Below are positions 24,619-33,495 of a DNA stretch of 39,541 nucleotides, piece after piece; position 1 is the stretch's first letter; each line of letters begins with the position of its first letter. The DNA comes from an uncultured Oscillibacter sp. Lineage in GTDB: Bacteria; Bacillota; Clostridia; Oscillospirales; Oscillospiraceae. Made by a program: the position numbers and the translations under genes. Location: the NCBI GenBank assembly GCA_910584995.1, contig CAJUDW010000016.1, positions 1 to 39,541 of the forward strand. The letters are read 5' to 3'. The notes under the pieces were generated by a model. It was not told the origin of the DNA and made no database searches. It saw only the letters and a list, made by a program, of their open reading frames with translations.

Positions 24619-26385
24619 TTGGGGAAGTCATTGTTGAATAACATAGAGGGCAGAGACAGCGCCCGGCTTCTGGAAGAGGGAGTATCCTGGTATTTGAACG
24701 CTGTCAGGAACGGCGGCTACGATTATGTTGTGGCCATGACCCGCCGCTGCCCCAACTGGATGGAGGCGTTTTTGCTGCAAGCGCCGGAATTCCGGGGACA
24801 ATTTGTGAATATGATCACAGAGAACGCCTTGCTGATGGAATCGGAGAAGCTGGCGGACTACTATGCCGAAACGGGCAGATTCATGAAGATCGCCTTGCTG
24901 GACGATGTACTGGTCCACGGGCGCAGCCTGAACGAATTCCTCCTCTTCTGGCTGGAACTGGTGGCGGAGTGCCTCCGTCGGAAAGAGGCTGCCTTCGATT
25001 ATGAGGCTTTATGGCGGGAATTCTGCGGGAACCTTACGATTTACGTCTATTTCGTAAACGATGCGCCGGTACTGCTGAAGCAGGAGTACCAGCGGGGGAT
25101 GCATTTCCAATATATTGGACGGGAGAGCGAGTGGAGAAAGTTCTCCTGGGATATTTCAGAGTATATTTGGAAATCTGAAATCGCCAACACCTCTTATGTG
25201 ATTTCCGCCAGCATCCCGAAGGGGGGGACCTCGCGGCTGCAGGAAATCCTGAACGGCTGGGATACAGTGGGGGAGGATGTGATCCCTTACCGCGGCACCC
25301 AGCAGCGGCTCTATATCTATCGGGATCTATCTGCCTATGGGGTGTATGCCACGGTTCGTAGCTATGTCTGCGGCGATCGCCGGTTCTATACGCCCTATGT
25401 TTTCAGCGGCGATTTGAGCCAGGAGCAGGCGGCAGCCCTGACCGGTTATTTGAAAGGTGTTTTGGAGCGGGGCAGCAGCGCCGGCTGGGAGGGGGCGTTT
25501 GCCCTTTTGGAGCGGGCTGCGGAGTTCTCCCGCAGGCGGAATGTCTATTTCCAGCTGCTGAATCTGCTGCTGGGGCAGATGACTCTTGCCCGGTTTGTGG
25601 CTGACGGCGGCGCATCCATGGCGGATTTTGACTTGGATACTGGCAAAATTGCTTATAATTTTGGAATTTCTCAGGAGATCAAACCGATTTTAGACGCACT
25701 TTGCACCGTCCAATGGCCGGAGGAGGCGCTGATGGGCCTGCCCCAGGCGCTGGGCCTTGCCCCGGTGGAGGCGGATGCGTCCCGGAAGCAGGTGCCTGCC
25801 GTCCTCGTGCGCAGTACCGTGGAGGAGATGATCTACCGGCAGGCTGTCCGCCATGAGACATATGCCAAGCAGCTGGAACAGGCGTTTGCTGCCGGGCAGG
25901 AAGAGGAGATCAAACGGACAGGGGAAATCCGGTTTGCGGGATTCCTGACTCAGATATTGAATGCCTTGGGCGTTTCGGCAGGGAATGATGAGACTGTCCG
26001 GCTGATCATTGCCGTCCTGACCCAGATGATGGACAGGGGCGACGTTTCCCTGAAGGCCCGGGCGGAGGAACAGAAGGACGGGCAGTTCTGCTGCTATTCA
26101 TCCATCCGCAACACGGAAATGTCTTTGGCGATTATGCCCAGGAAGGTTTCCGGTCATTTCCGGGAGTTTTTCCGCTTGGCCCAGTTTTTCTGGAGGGACA
26201 ATGATTTCCCCCAGCGGGCAGAGGCGTATTTTACCATGCTGTTCTCCATGGAATCCGGTGACTCCGGGAATTTGAGCCCGGAGGCCCAGGAGCAAATCAA
26301 GAGTGCGGTAACCTTTGCCAACATTATCTGCGAGAACCGGAAGATGGTCAGTTCCATGATGGACTGGCGGGAAGTGTTCCCATAA
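24619..26385 (+). CDS. PRTase-like protein linked to RADAR
   Basis: A 588-residue protein I cannot assign to a named family. Near the N-terminus it has a type I phosphoribosyltransferase pattern: a strand and loop DYVVAMTRRCPNW (about 35-47, in the place of the usual RGG segment) and IALLDDVLVHGRSL (about 91-104), the PRPP-binding loop with paired Asp and a G-x-S/T end. The remaining 480 residues, probably largely helical, have no motif I know. It begins at TTG 24619 behind GGAAAGGGG; a TTG at 24562 is less well supported. It sits directly before rdrA on the same strand, separated by a folded terminator, so it may be regulated apart. A PRPP- or nucleotide-linked role in the defence system is inference. 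Confidence 0.6.
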   Translation: MGKSLLNNIEGRDSARLLEEGVSWYLNAVRNGGYDYVVAMTRRCPNWMEAFLLQAPEFRGQFVNMITENALLMESEKLADYYAETGRFMKIALLDDVLVHGRSLNEFLLFWLELVAECLRRKEAAFDYEALWREFCGNLTIYVYFVNDAPVLLKQEYQRGMHFQYIGRESEWRKFSWDISEYIWKSEIANTSYVISASIPKGGTSRLQEILNGWDTVGEDVIPYRGTQQRLYIYRDLSAYGVYATVRSYVCGDRRFYTPYVFSGDLSQEQAAALTGYLKGVLERGSSAGWEGAFALLERAAEFSRRRNVYFQLLNLLLGQMTLARFVADGGASMADFDLDTGKIAYNFGISQEIKPILDALCTVQWPEEALMGLPQALGLAPVEADASRKQVPAVLVRSTVEEMIYRQAVRHETYAKQLEQAFAAGQEEEIKRTGEIRFAGFLTQILNALGVSAGNDETVRLIIAVLTQMMDRGDVSLKARAEEQKDGQFCCYSSIRNTEMSLAIMPRKVSGHFREFFRLAQFFWRDNDFPQRAEAYFTMLFSMESGDSGNLSPEAQEQIKSAVTFANIICENRKMVSSMMDWREVFP

Positions 26386-26473
26386 TCGAAAAAACGAAAT
26401 GCAGGAAAAAGAGGTTTTACCGATTTTTCCTGCGAAAATAAGGCTGAATCATCATTCAGCCTTATTTTTTCGA
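26386..26473 (+). terminator. Multibranched terminator before rdrA
   Basis: Two hairpins follow each other: GCAGGAAAAA/TTTTTCCTGC (26401-26433) and AATAAGGCTGAAT/ATTCAGCCTTATT with loop CATC (26437-26466), the second followed by T residues. An outer pair TCGAAAAAA (26386-26394) with TTTTTTCGA (26465-26473) could close both into a three-way junction. It starts right at the stop codon of the upstream gene and could end or attenuate transcription into rdrA. Confidence 0.75.
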
Positions 26474-26536
26474 TATTTGGCTGGAAAATAGTGAGAAAAA
26501 AGAGAGAAACTGTAAATTAAGAGAGGGACAGGCCGT

Positions 26537-29485
26537 ATGAAAAAGATTACGTTCCATCTGGGTGCGGAAAAGCAGATCAAGATTTCCACTGCCGGGCACA
26601 GCGATTCCCTGTTTTACGAGGGCTACCGGCAGGCTCTGGCAGGCGTCATTGAGATCGTCCGGGCCAGCAGCGGCTACGTCCGGGACTGGGACGATCTGTC
26701 CCGGCGGGGGGACAAAGCCCTCCGGACGCCCTATTACAGCCAGACGGTGGAAAACGGCAGCTTCTGCGGCGGGGACAAGGATTTTTATAATTTCCCCAGC
26801 AACCTTTTGGTGTTCACGGGAGGGCGGGGCACCGGAAAAAGCAGCGCCATGCTGACGTTTGTGGACAGTTTGGGGAAGAAGGAATCCCAGCTGTTCTCCC
26901 GGGAGTTTGTGGAGGACATGGTGCGCTATGAACTGCCCGGCATGGTGGCGTCGGCGGAGGAGCAGGCTGTTTCCGCCGTGTACGATCTCCTGCGGGAGAC
27001 CGTGTTCCTGCCCTTATCCCCCATCGACCCCACCACCCTGGAGGAGGACGGCCAGATCCTCATCAACATCCTGGCCCGGATGTTCCAGAAAGCCCAGGAG
27101 GCCTGGGACAGCCGCTTCCGGGACGGGGCGGACAGCCGTATGCGGGACGCCTGGGACGCCCGGATCCGGGATGCCTGGAACATCCAGGCCCATGAGGGCC
27201 AGCCGGATCTGAACCAGAAGGATCAGCTGATGCGCCAGTTTGCCGCCTGCTATGAGAGCGTGACGGCCCTCCGGAACAAGGATATCCGGCGGGAAGAATT
27301 TGACGGTCTGGATCTGCTGGAGCGGCTGGGGGACAGTTCCCGGCTGAAAAAGCAGCTGGCGGAACTGGTGGAACAACTTCTGCGGTTTTGCTGCCCGAAA
27401 GGTGGGAAAAACGCCTATTTAGTGCTGCAAATTGATGATACGGATATGAATATCCAGCACGCCTACAGCATCCTGGAGGATTTGCGGCGGTATCTGGTAA
27501 TCCCCCGGCTGATCATTGTCATGGCCGCGGATCTCAACCACCTGACCCAGGTGGTGAAGGGCAGCTTCCTCCGCAGTTATGGGAAAGAACTGCCCAACAT
27601 GGACGAGTACATCCGCGCCATCACCGCCCAGTATATCAGCAAGCTGATTCCGCTGTCCCGGCGGATCTGCCTGCCGGAAGTTGGGGTGTACTTAAAGGAG
27701 CATCCGGAGACGGAGATCCGGTATATGGCAGGGGAAGCCGAGGTGCTTCCTGATAAAAAGAAGGAGTTCCAGGACAGCCAGGAGCAGATTTTCCGGTTGA
27801 TTTACCGGAAAACCGGCATGATTTTCCTCCTGCAGGAGAACCGGCTCCATTACATTATCCCCGACAATATGCGGCTTTTGAGTTATTTCCTGGCCATGCT
27901 GGTGCAGATGCCGGACGTAGCGGATCCGGACAGGAAAACAGCTGGGTTCTTTGCGCCGGATATCCGCACGACATCCCGCGAACTGGCTGAAAAGGTTGTA
28001 GAAAGGCACCTGTCTACCATTCAAAAACGGCTTCACAATATCCAACGTTTCCGGGATTATTTCTTCAGCATCTGGGCCAACAACAATTTGGCGGAGGACG
28101 ACGCCCGGTTCCTGCGGGGGCTTTCCGAGGCGAACCTCTCCAACAAGACCCGGATGGTCTGCGCAAAAATGGATTGGACGGAGGACTCCTCTTATGCAGA
28201 TATGATCCGTATCCTGCGGGATCGGGAAAGGGAGGCCATAGAGGAACAGGAGAGGAAGTTTATTTTCGGTATCCACATGTATTTTTCCCTGCTGGCCCAC
28301 AGCATTGCCCTGGAGGAATTGATCTCCTATTATCATCAGCCGATTTCCGCACAAAACGGCTGTGTGTTCATGCGGCTGTACCCTGTTTTCGGTTCCCGGA
28401 TTTTCTCCTATCTTACATCTTCGGATTTTTCCAACTTAGAGGATCTCTATTTTGAGGATACTCATGAAGAAAATGAAGAGGAATGGAAAAAGAGGACAGA
28501 AGAGAACGAGGCGGAAAAAATCGAGATTCGGACGGATATTCAGACAAATATTCATATTATGATGGAAGAGGAAAAACCGTTCCGTATCCGCTGGCGGATT
28601 CCGGAGATGGAAAGGACACAAAGATTCGGTTTCATGCCCACAAAGGACCGGAATCCTAAATTCCTCTATGCAATGCTCTGCCCATACCGCCAATCCGAAA
28701 ATGAAAAGGAGATTTGGGGAGATTTCAGTACGCCGATTATCAATTCCCTATATCTCAGCCAGAGCCAATATACAACCCCTCTTGCGGAACGGGTGCTGGA
28801 CTATAGCGCAGGCCGGAGTTCCATTGATTGGGTGCGCTGGCCCCGTGTGCAGGACTGTTCGCTGATGGTTGTGCTGAATTGGGATCTCCAGAATAAATTG
28901 GGTAAATATTTGTTTAAAAATGTTGAAATACCCAGGTATTATAAAGAAGGCCTGCCGCAGGAGGATTTGAAAAACAAGTCCAAAATTGAGTCGGAAGATC
29001 TTCTGGTATGCTTACAAGGTTTCTATCGTGGACTGGATGAGGAGAGCGCCCGATCGGAGACATCCCGGTTCCCAATAGCCTGCGTTGCCAATACGAATTT
29101 TTCTGATTGGATGTTTTCCTTGATTCGAGAGGACTATAAGGCATGGGAAAAACCAGGCAAGGAGCAGTATGAACGGCAGCAGATGGCTTGGATTCAAATG
29201 ACCCGTGATTTTTACAACTGCCGGCCGGGGCCGGGATTGGATTGCTTGGATGAGGATATCGGGAAAGAATTTGTCGATGAGGATCCCGACGGAGAGCAGC
29301 CCGGCGCAGACGGTTCCGGAGAGGTATCCGAGAATACCGCTGTGGGAATTACGGCCTCCGATGGGGTAACCGCCGGTGAAGCCGCCTGCCTGGGGGACAG
29401 TCCGGATTCCATAGATGAGGATATCGGGAATGAACCTGTTGATAAAGACCAGGACGGAGGGGAGCCCGGAGTGCCCAAGGAGTAA
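26537..29485 (+). CDS. rdrA: RADAR ATPase RdrA
   Basis: A 982-residue P-loop ATPase. Walker A GGRGTGKSS lies at residues 95-103 and Walker B LVLQIDDTD at 295-303, followed by LIIVMAADLNHLTQVV, a sensor-like strand. Length, motif spacing and the rdrB-type deaminase gene directly downstream identify it as RdrA of RADAR, which forms rings that funnel substrate to the RdrB assembly during phage infection. Its last 80 residues are acidic and low in complexity, with an internal duplication (DEDIGKEFVDEDPDGEQPG and DEDIGNEPVDKDQDGGEPG). GAGAGGGA precedes ATG 26537. No clear own promoter is seen after the terminator at 26437-26470. The family call rests on motifs and context, without a database search. 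Confidence 0.85.
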   Translation: MKKITFHLGAEKQIKISTAGHSDSLFYEGYRQALAGVIEIVRASSGYVRDWDDLSRRGDKALRTPYYSQTVENGSFCGGDKDFYNFPSNLLVFTGGRGTGKSSAMLTFVDSLGKKESQLFSREFVEDMVRYELPGMVASAEEQAVSAVYDLLRETVFLPLSPIDPTTLEEDGQILINILARMFQKAQEAWDSRFRDGADSRMRDAWDARIRDAWNIQAHEGQPDLNQKDQLMRQFAACYESVTALRNKDIRREEFDGLDLLERLGDSSRLKKQLAELVEQLLRFCCPKGGKNAYLVLQIDDTDMNIQHAYSILEDLRRYLVIPRLIIVMAADLNHLTQVVKGSFLRSYGKELPNMDEYIRAITAQYISKLIPLSRRICLPEVGVYLKEHPETEIRYMAGEAEVLPDKKKEFQDSQEQIFRLIYRKTGMIFLLQENRLHYIIPDNMRLLSYFLAMLVQMPDVADPDRKTAGFFAPDIRTTSRELAEKVVERHLSTIQKRLHNIQRFRDYFFSIWANNNLAEDDARFLRGLSEANLSNKTRMVCAKMDWTEDSSYADMIRILRDREREAIEEQERKFIFGIHMYFSLLAHSIALEELISYYHQPISAQNGCVFMRLYPVFGSRIFSYLTSSDFSNLEDLYFEDTHEENEEEWKKRTEENEAEKIEIRTDIQTNIHIMMEEEKPFRIRWRIPEMERTQRFGFMPTKDRNPKFLYAMLCPYRQSENEKEIWGDFSTPIINSLYLSQSQYTTPLAERVLDYSAGRSSIDWVRWPRVQDCSLMVVLNWDLQNKLGKYLFKNVEIPRYYKEGLPQEDLKNKSKIESEDLLVCLQGFYRGLDEESARSETSRFPIACVANTNFSDWMFSLIREDYKAWEKPGKEQYERQQMAWIQMTRDFYNCRPGPGLDCLDEDIGKEFVDEDPDGEQPGADGSGEVSENTAVGITASDGVTAGEAACLGDSPDSIDEDIGNEPVDKDQDGGEPGVPKE

Positions 29486-29525
29486 ACACAGGGCTTGACA
29501 TTTCACAAAAGACAGGGGGGATATT

Positions 29526-32096
29526 GTGGGTATCCAACAGCGGAACCTGAAAATGATTTTCCGGGAAATCCAGCCGGAAACCCTCTTCGAAAGCATCCGC
29601 CGGGCCGAGGCCTGGGGGACGCAGGGGCCGGAGATCTCCTCCTCCCGGGTGGGGCCCGCTGTGTTCCAGCAGGTGGCCCGGACCCAGTATCCCTCCTATT
29701 CCCACGAGGAGATCGCCAATATCCACCGCCTGATGGCGGAGAAAATGCAGGCCCCTCCGGATCGGGAAGGAGCCGGCCCCTCCGTGTTCTATTTACTGGT
29801 ACATATGGGACGGCGGCTCCTGCGGCAGGTTGGGGAGGGCGTGGCCTGCGACTTCTCCGAGACCATGGCTTGGCGGAACGTGTCCCTGGCTCTGGGGCAG
29901 GATCTGTTTACCACTGCATTTCTGGCCTATGAGGATATGGTGCAGGGGCTGCCGCCCCGGCGGGAACTGGCCTGGGGGGCCGCTATCCGCACCGACAACC
30001 ACCGCCTCCACGGCCTCCTCTGGGAGGGGCTGGCGGAAAACCACTGCCACCTGGGCGGCACGACCCAGGCTTTCCCCCTGTCCTGGGCTTGCCTGATGAA
30101 TTTCCCCGGCTCCCACGCCCCGGCGGAACAGATGCTGGACGCCAACCTTAACCCCCAGCTGAGCCGGGGCCCCGGCAGCAACGTCTGGCCCTGGCGGAAA
30201 CGGCTGCTGTGGGCCCAGCACCTGCGGCTGGAACTGTTCCGCCGCCTGGAGGGGCAGCGGGACGGCAGGATGGATTTGGAAGAGGACTTTTACTGGGGCC
30301 GCAGCGTCCGGAACCGGCTGAGAGCCGTCCGGTTTTCCTATGGGGCCCGGATCCCCCAGCCCAAGGGCCCGCCCCTGGTGCTGGACTATGCCCTCCGGCA
30401 GCAGGACTGCGGCGGCGGGCTGCTGAAAAACCACAACCGCCTCCTCTCCGGGGAGCGGAATTTCCTGTACCGTTGCTTCCGGGCCTGCTTTGAGGGCCGG
30501 TTTACCCAGGACGAGCAGGATTGGTTCTACCTCTACCTTTTAATTAAGGAGAATTTCCGGGGGGAGATCGTCCAGACCAACAGCCAGACGGGCTTTTACA
30601 ACTTCATGAAATACCAGGACCGGAAGGACACCGTTTACGACGGTGTTTCCGGCTACTGGCCGGAGGCCCTGCGGCTGGCGGTGAACGCCAACCAGCAGGG
30701 GCAGCATATTACCAGCTTTGAACTGCGGGTGGCGCCCAAAAAGACCCCCCGGGAGTTGTGCAGCCGGCTGGAGGAAAATGAACGGCTGATTAACTACGCC
30801 TGGCGGGACAGCAAAACAGGCCGTCAGGAGGGCCGTCATTTCTACGTCTACCACTTTATCAAATTCCCGGATCCGGATAGGGACGATCCCATTGGCCGCC
30901 CCCGGAACAGCAAGGTACGCCGGGACTGCCGCCGCCAGGCAAAGGCCATGGCCAGCGCCCTGCTCCGGCCGGGGAAGTTCTGCGAACTGGTATACGGCAT
31001 TGACGCGGCCAACCTGGAGATCGGATGCAGGCCGGAGACCTTTGCTGTGGAGTTCCGGTTCCTGCGGGGCATCGCTCCGGCCCGGCAGCGGGACTCCATC
31101 CTGGAGCGGTACGCCGTTCCCCACATCAAGGCCACCTACCACGCGGGGGAGGATTTTTTGGACATTGCCGACGGCCTCCGGGCCATCGACGAGGCAATCC
31201 GCTTTTTTGAAATGCGGCGGGGAGACCGCATCGCCCATGCCCTGGCCCTGGGGGTAGATCCGGAAATCCACTACAGGTACAAGCTGCGGCGGGTGCTGCT
31301 GCCGAAGCAGGATTTTTTGGATAATATTATCTGGCTGCTGTTCCGCTCCGGGGAATTGAACCTGGAGATCCGGCCTCAGCTGCGCTCCCAGCTGGAGGCC
31401 TGGGCAGACCGGCTGTTTTTCGAGATTTACGACGGCGGAAATTCCCTGAACCGCTATCAATATTACTGCGCTATGCAGCTGCGGGGGGACGCCCCGGAAC
31501 TCTATTACACCCTGCCATACAATCCCCGGGAGCGGATTACCGGCTCCACCCGGAACCGCTGGGAAGCCTACCGGGTCCGCCTCTCCGGCAAGCTGGAGGC
31601 ATACCGCACCTCGGAGGCCATCCTCCGGCTGATGCAGAGTTACCACTTTGACCCCCAGTGCCGGGCCAGGGGGCGGGCGTTAGTGGAATATGAGATTACG
31701 GAGGACTATGTCTGCCTGATGCGGCAGATGCAGGACGCCCTGGCCTGGGACTGCGCCCGGCAGGGGATTATGATTGAGTGCAACCCCACGTCCAACTACC
31801 TGATCGGCACCTTCCGCCGGTACGACAACCATCCGATTTTCCGTTTCAACAACGCCCGTCTTGTGGAGTCCGGGGGAGGCGGCGCCGCCACGCCCCAGCT
31901 GTCGGTGTCCGTGAATACCGACGATTTGGGGGTGTTTGACACCACCCTGGAAAACGAGTATGCAATTTTGGCCTCCTGCCTGGAGCGGGCCAAGGACGGG
32001 GAGGGGCGGCCCAAATATACCCGGGACTCCATCTACCAGTATCTGGATAACGTCCGGCGGATGGGGCTGGAGCAGTCTTTTCTGACGAACCACTGA
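29526..32096 (+). CDS. rdrB: RADAR adenosine deaminase RdrB
   Basis: An 856-residue metal-dependent deaminase of the adenosine/AMP deaminase superfamily with the size of RdrB. Metal and catalytic motifs are in order: HCHLGG (H173, H175), HAGED (H539, E542), RIAHALALG, the NPTSNYLIG strand and NTDDLGVFDTTL (D799, D800). In RADAR, RdrB forms a large shell that deaminates adenosine nucleotides; RNA editing was first reported and conversion of ATP/dATP to inosine forms later. The start is GTG 29526 with GGGGGG 5 nt upstream, 40 nt after rdrA, so the two are one operon. All key ligands are present, so it should be active. Confidence 0.9.
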   Translation: MGIQQRNLKMIFREIQPETLFESIRRAEAWGTQGPEISSSRVGPAVFQQVARTQYPSYSHEEIANIHRLMAEKMQAPPDREGAGPSVFYLLVHMGRRLLRQVGEGVACDFSETMAWRNVSLALGQDLFTTAFLAYEDMVQGLPPRRELAWGAAIRTDNHRLHGLLWEGLAENHCHLGGTTQAFPLSWACLMNFPGSHAPAEQMLDANLNPQLSRGPGSNVWPWRKRLLWAQHLRLELFRRLEGQRDGRMDLEEDFYWGRSVRNRLRAVRFSYGARIPQPKGPPLVLDYALRQQDCGGGLLKNHNRLLSGERNFLYRCFRACFEGRFTQDEQDWFYLYLLIKENFRGEIVQTNSQTGFYNFMKYQDRKDTVYDGVSGYWPEALRLAVNANQQGQHITSFELRVAPKKTPRELCSRLEENERLINYAWRDSKTGRQEGRHFYVYHFIKFPDPDRDDPIGRPRNSKVRRDCRRQAKAMASALLRPGKFCELVYGIDAANLEIGCRPETFAVEFRFLRGIAPARQRDSILERYAVPHIKATYHAGEDFLDIADGLRAIDEAIRFFEMRRGDRIAHALALGVDPEIHYRYKLRRVLLPKQDFLDNIIWLLFRSGELNLEIRPQLRSQLEAWADRLFFEIYDGGNSLNRYQYYCAMQLRGDAPELYYTLPYNPRERITGSTRNRWEAYRVRLSGKLEAYRTSEAILRLMQSYHFDPQCRARGRALVEYEITEDYVCLMRQMQDALAWDCARQGIMIECNPTSNYLIGTFRRYDNHPIFRFNNARLVESGGGGAATPQLSVSVNTDDLGVFDTTLENEYAILASCLERAKDGEGRPKYTRDSIYQYLDNVRRMGLEQSFLTNH

Positions 32097-32163
32097 GGGG
32101 ACAGGCCCCGTTTCCGGATGGGCGGGCCGCGCCTGCACCCGGCAGGAATTGCATTGACAGGAT

Positions 32164-32200
32164 AACCCCCGCCTGAAGGCTGTGCTTTCAGGCGGGGGTT
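32164..32200 (+). terminator. Terminator of the RADAR operon
   Basis: 14-bp perfect stem AACCCCCGCCTGAA / TTCAGGCGGGGGTT with a 9-nt loop; the T run is short (GGTTTG). Confidence 0.85.
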
Positions 32201-32206
32201 TGTGCT

Positions 32207-32230
32207 GCAAAAGCGGCTTGCCGCTTTTGC
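32207..32230. repeat. Hairpin 2 after rdrB
   Basis: GCAAAAGCGGC and GCCGCTTTTGC, an 11-bp perfect inverted repeat with a TT centre. Confidence 0.65.
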
Positions 32231-32289
32231 AGGAGGGATGCAGCCCGGCAGGGCCAACGGGATCTGCCCGCAGAAAGCGGGCAAGCCCC

Positions 32290-32316
32290 GCCTTTGCCGG
32301 CCGGCAAAGGCTTTTT
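32290..32316 (+). terminator. Hairpin 3 after rdrB, palindrome with T run
   Basis: GCCTTTGCCGG joined directly to CCGGCAAAGGC, then TTTTT: a terminator-like structure. Confidence 0.75.
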
Positions 32317-32398
32317 CCGGTGTACCTACTGCCGGAAAACAATTTTAGCGTTTCGCCCCTCAGGGGTGCGAAGGATGCGAGACTTTTTTGACAGATTG

Positions 32399-32434
32399 TC
32401 CCGCCTGGAGGCGTATGCCTCCAGGCGGGATTTT
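32399..32434 (+). terminator. Hairpin 4 after rdrB
   Basis: 14-bp perfect stem TCCCGCCTGGAGGC / GCCTCCAGGCGGGA with GTAT loop, followed by TTTT. Confidence 0.8.
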
Positions 32435-32836
32435 GCCATACCCGGCGACAGGGGGGGGGTGGAATTTTTGTAGGACCATAATTGAACAAAATAAAATTTT
32501 TGTTCAATACAGGGGAGCCTAAGAAGGTTCCCGGCGGCCAGCCCACAGCCGGGCCACTGCGATTTCTCCGGCTTTTCATCTGCCGCATGCCTGCGGCTTT
32601 TCCGCTTTGCCGCCTGGTTACTGTACCTCCGGTTTTTCACCGCCTGTCCGCGGCGCCGCCCAGTATTCCGCCAAGCCGGAAAATTGCATTTGCCTCCGGG
32701 CCGGATCTCCCCATAACGCCGCTGCCGCCCTTGGCAGGCGCCAGCCCACCGGCGTCCTCCGCCTTGTCCTGCAAAAATCCCCCGCCAAATACAATTTCTG
32801 ATTTGTTGGGGTACGCGGTTGTTTGCACACTGCCGG

Positions 32837-32908
32837 AACGCCCAAAGGGCGGGCCTTTTTCCGCCGTTCTGCGTTGATTTTCCCTGCCGTATGCCAAGCA
32901 TGCCTACG
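32837..32908 (+). repeat. 72-bp direct repeat, copy A
   Basis: Begins AACGCCCAAAGGGCGG, which contains a small GCCC/GGGC dyad, and matches copy B at 58 of 72 positions without gaps. Confidence 0.75.
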
Positions 32909-33062
32909 CCGCCTGCCGGATTCCGCCGTTTCCCGGGAAAATTTTCATCCTTCCGGCGGGGCCCGCCGCCGCATTTTCCGCCATATACCTTATATAATAT
33001 AGTCAGCAAAAGGGAAAACGCCTGACGGATAGTGTTCAATGGCCTGGTTGGAAAAAGGCCAA

Positions 33063-33134
33063 AACGCCCAAAGGGCGGATCGTTTTCCGCTGCCCTGCGT
33101 TGGTTTTCCCTGCCATATACAGAGTATGGCTGCG
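33063..33134 (+). repeat. 72-bp direct repeat, copy B
   Basis: Second copy, 226 bp downstream of copy A. Its end contains the dyad CCATA/TATGG, which copy A lacks. Looks like a dispersed intergenic element. Confidence 0.75.
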
Positions 33135-33389
33135 TCAAATCGCCTTGGTTGGCAGAAAAATCTCCCCCCATTGGTCATTCTGCCGTTTTTCCAACAAGGC
33201 CTGGCCCTGTGCAGGGCGCGCATTTGCCGGAGGATGGAGTCATGCAAACTGGCCGCCTGGCCACAGCGGTTTCCGCTGCCGGACGGCGCCAAATGTGCGG
33301 TTCAAGTTTGTTGGCTATATATGCGCAAGAGGAACCCGGAGGGCCGCCGGATACTGGCGGTTCCGGGCCGGATGTCCCCGCCGCCGTTT

Positions 33390-33406
33390 TGTGCCGCGGT
33401 GGCACA
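33390..33406. promoter_or_regulatory. parS-like palindrome, outlying copy
   Basis: TGTGCCGC-G-GTGGCACA, one difference from the consensus, 90 bp upstream of the serine recombinase start and about 26.7 kb from the main parS-like cluster. Confidence 0.65.
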
Positions 33407-33495
33407 GGATGATCCGGCAGTTTTCCTGGCCAAAAGGGGCGGCTTATGGCCCTTTCCAGGTTTTACTAGGTGAAAGAAACAAGGAGGTATGGATA

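Larger units (their letters stand above)
32435..33389. other. Gene-free region with direct repeats
   Basis: About 950 bp between the RADAR terminators and the serine recombinase. Several frames stay open because the DNA is GC-rich, but none has a ribosome site or recognisable protein. It contains the two 72-bp repeats at 32837 and 33063. Confidence 0.5.

Noticed and set aside
30540..31646. Long minus-strand frame opposite rdrB
   Set aside because: Shadow of a gene with full deaminase motifs on the plus strand.
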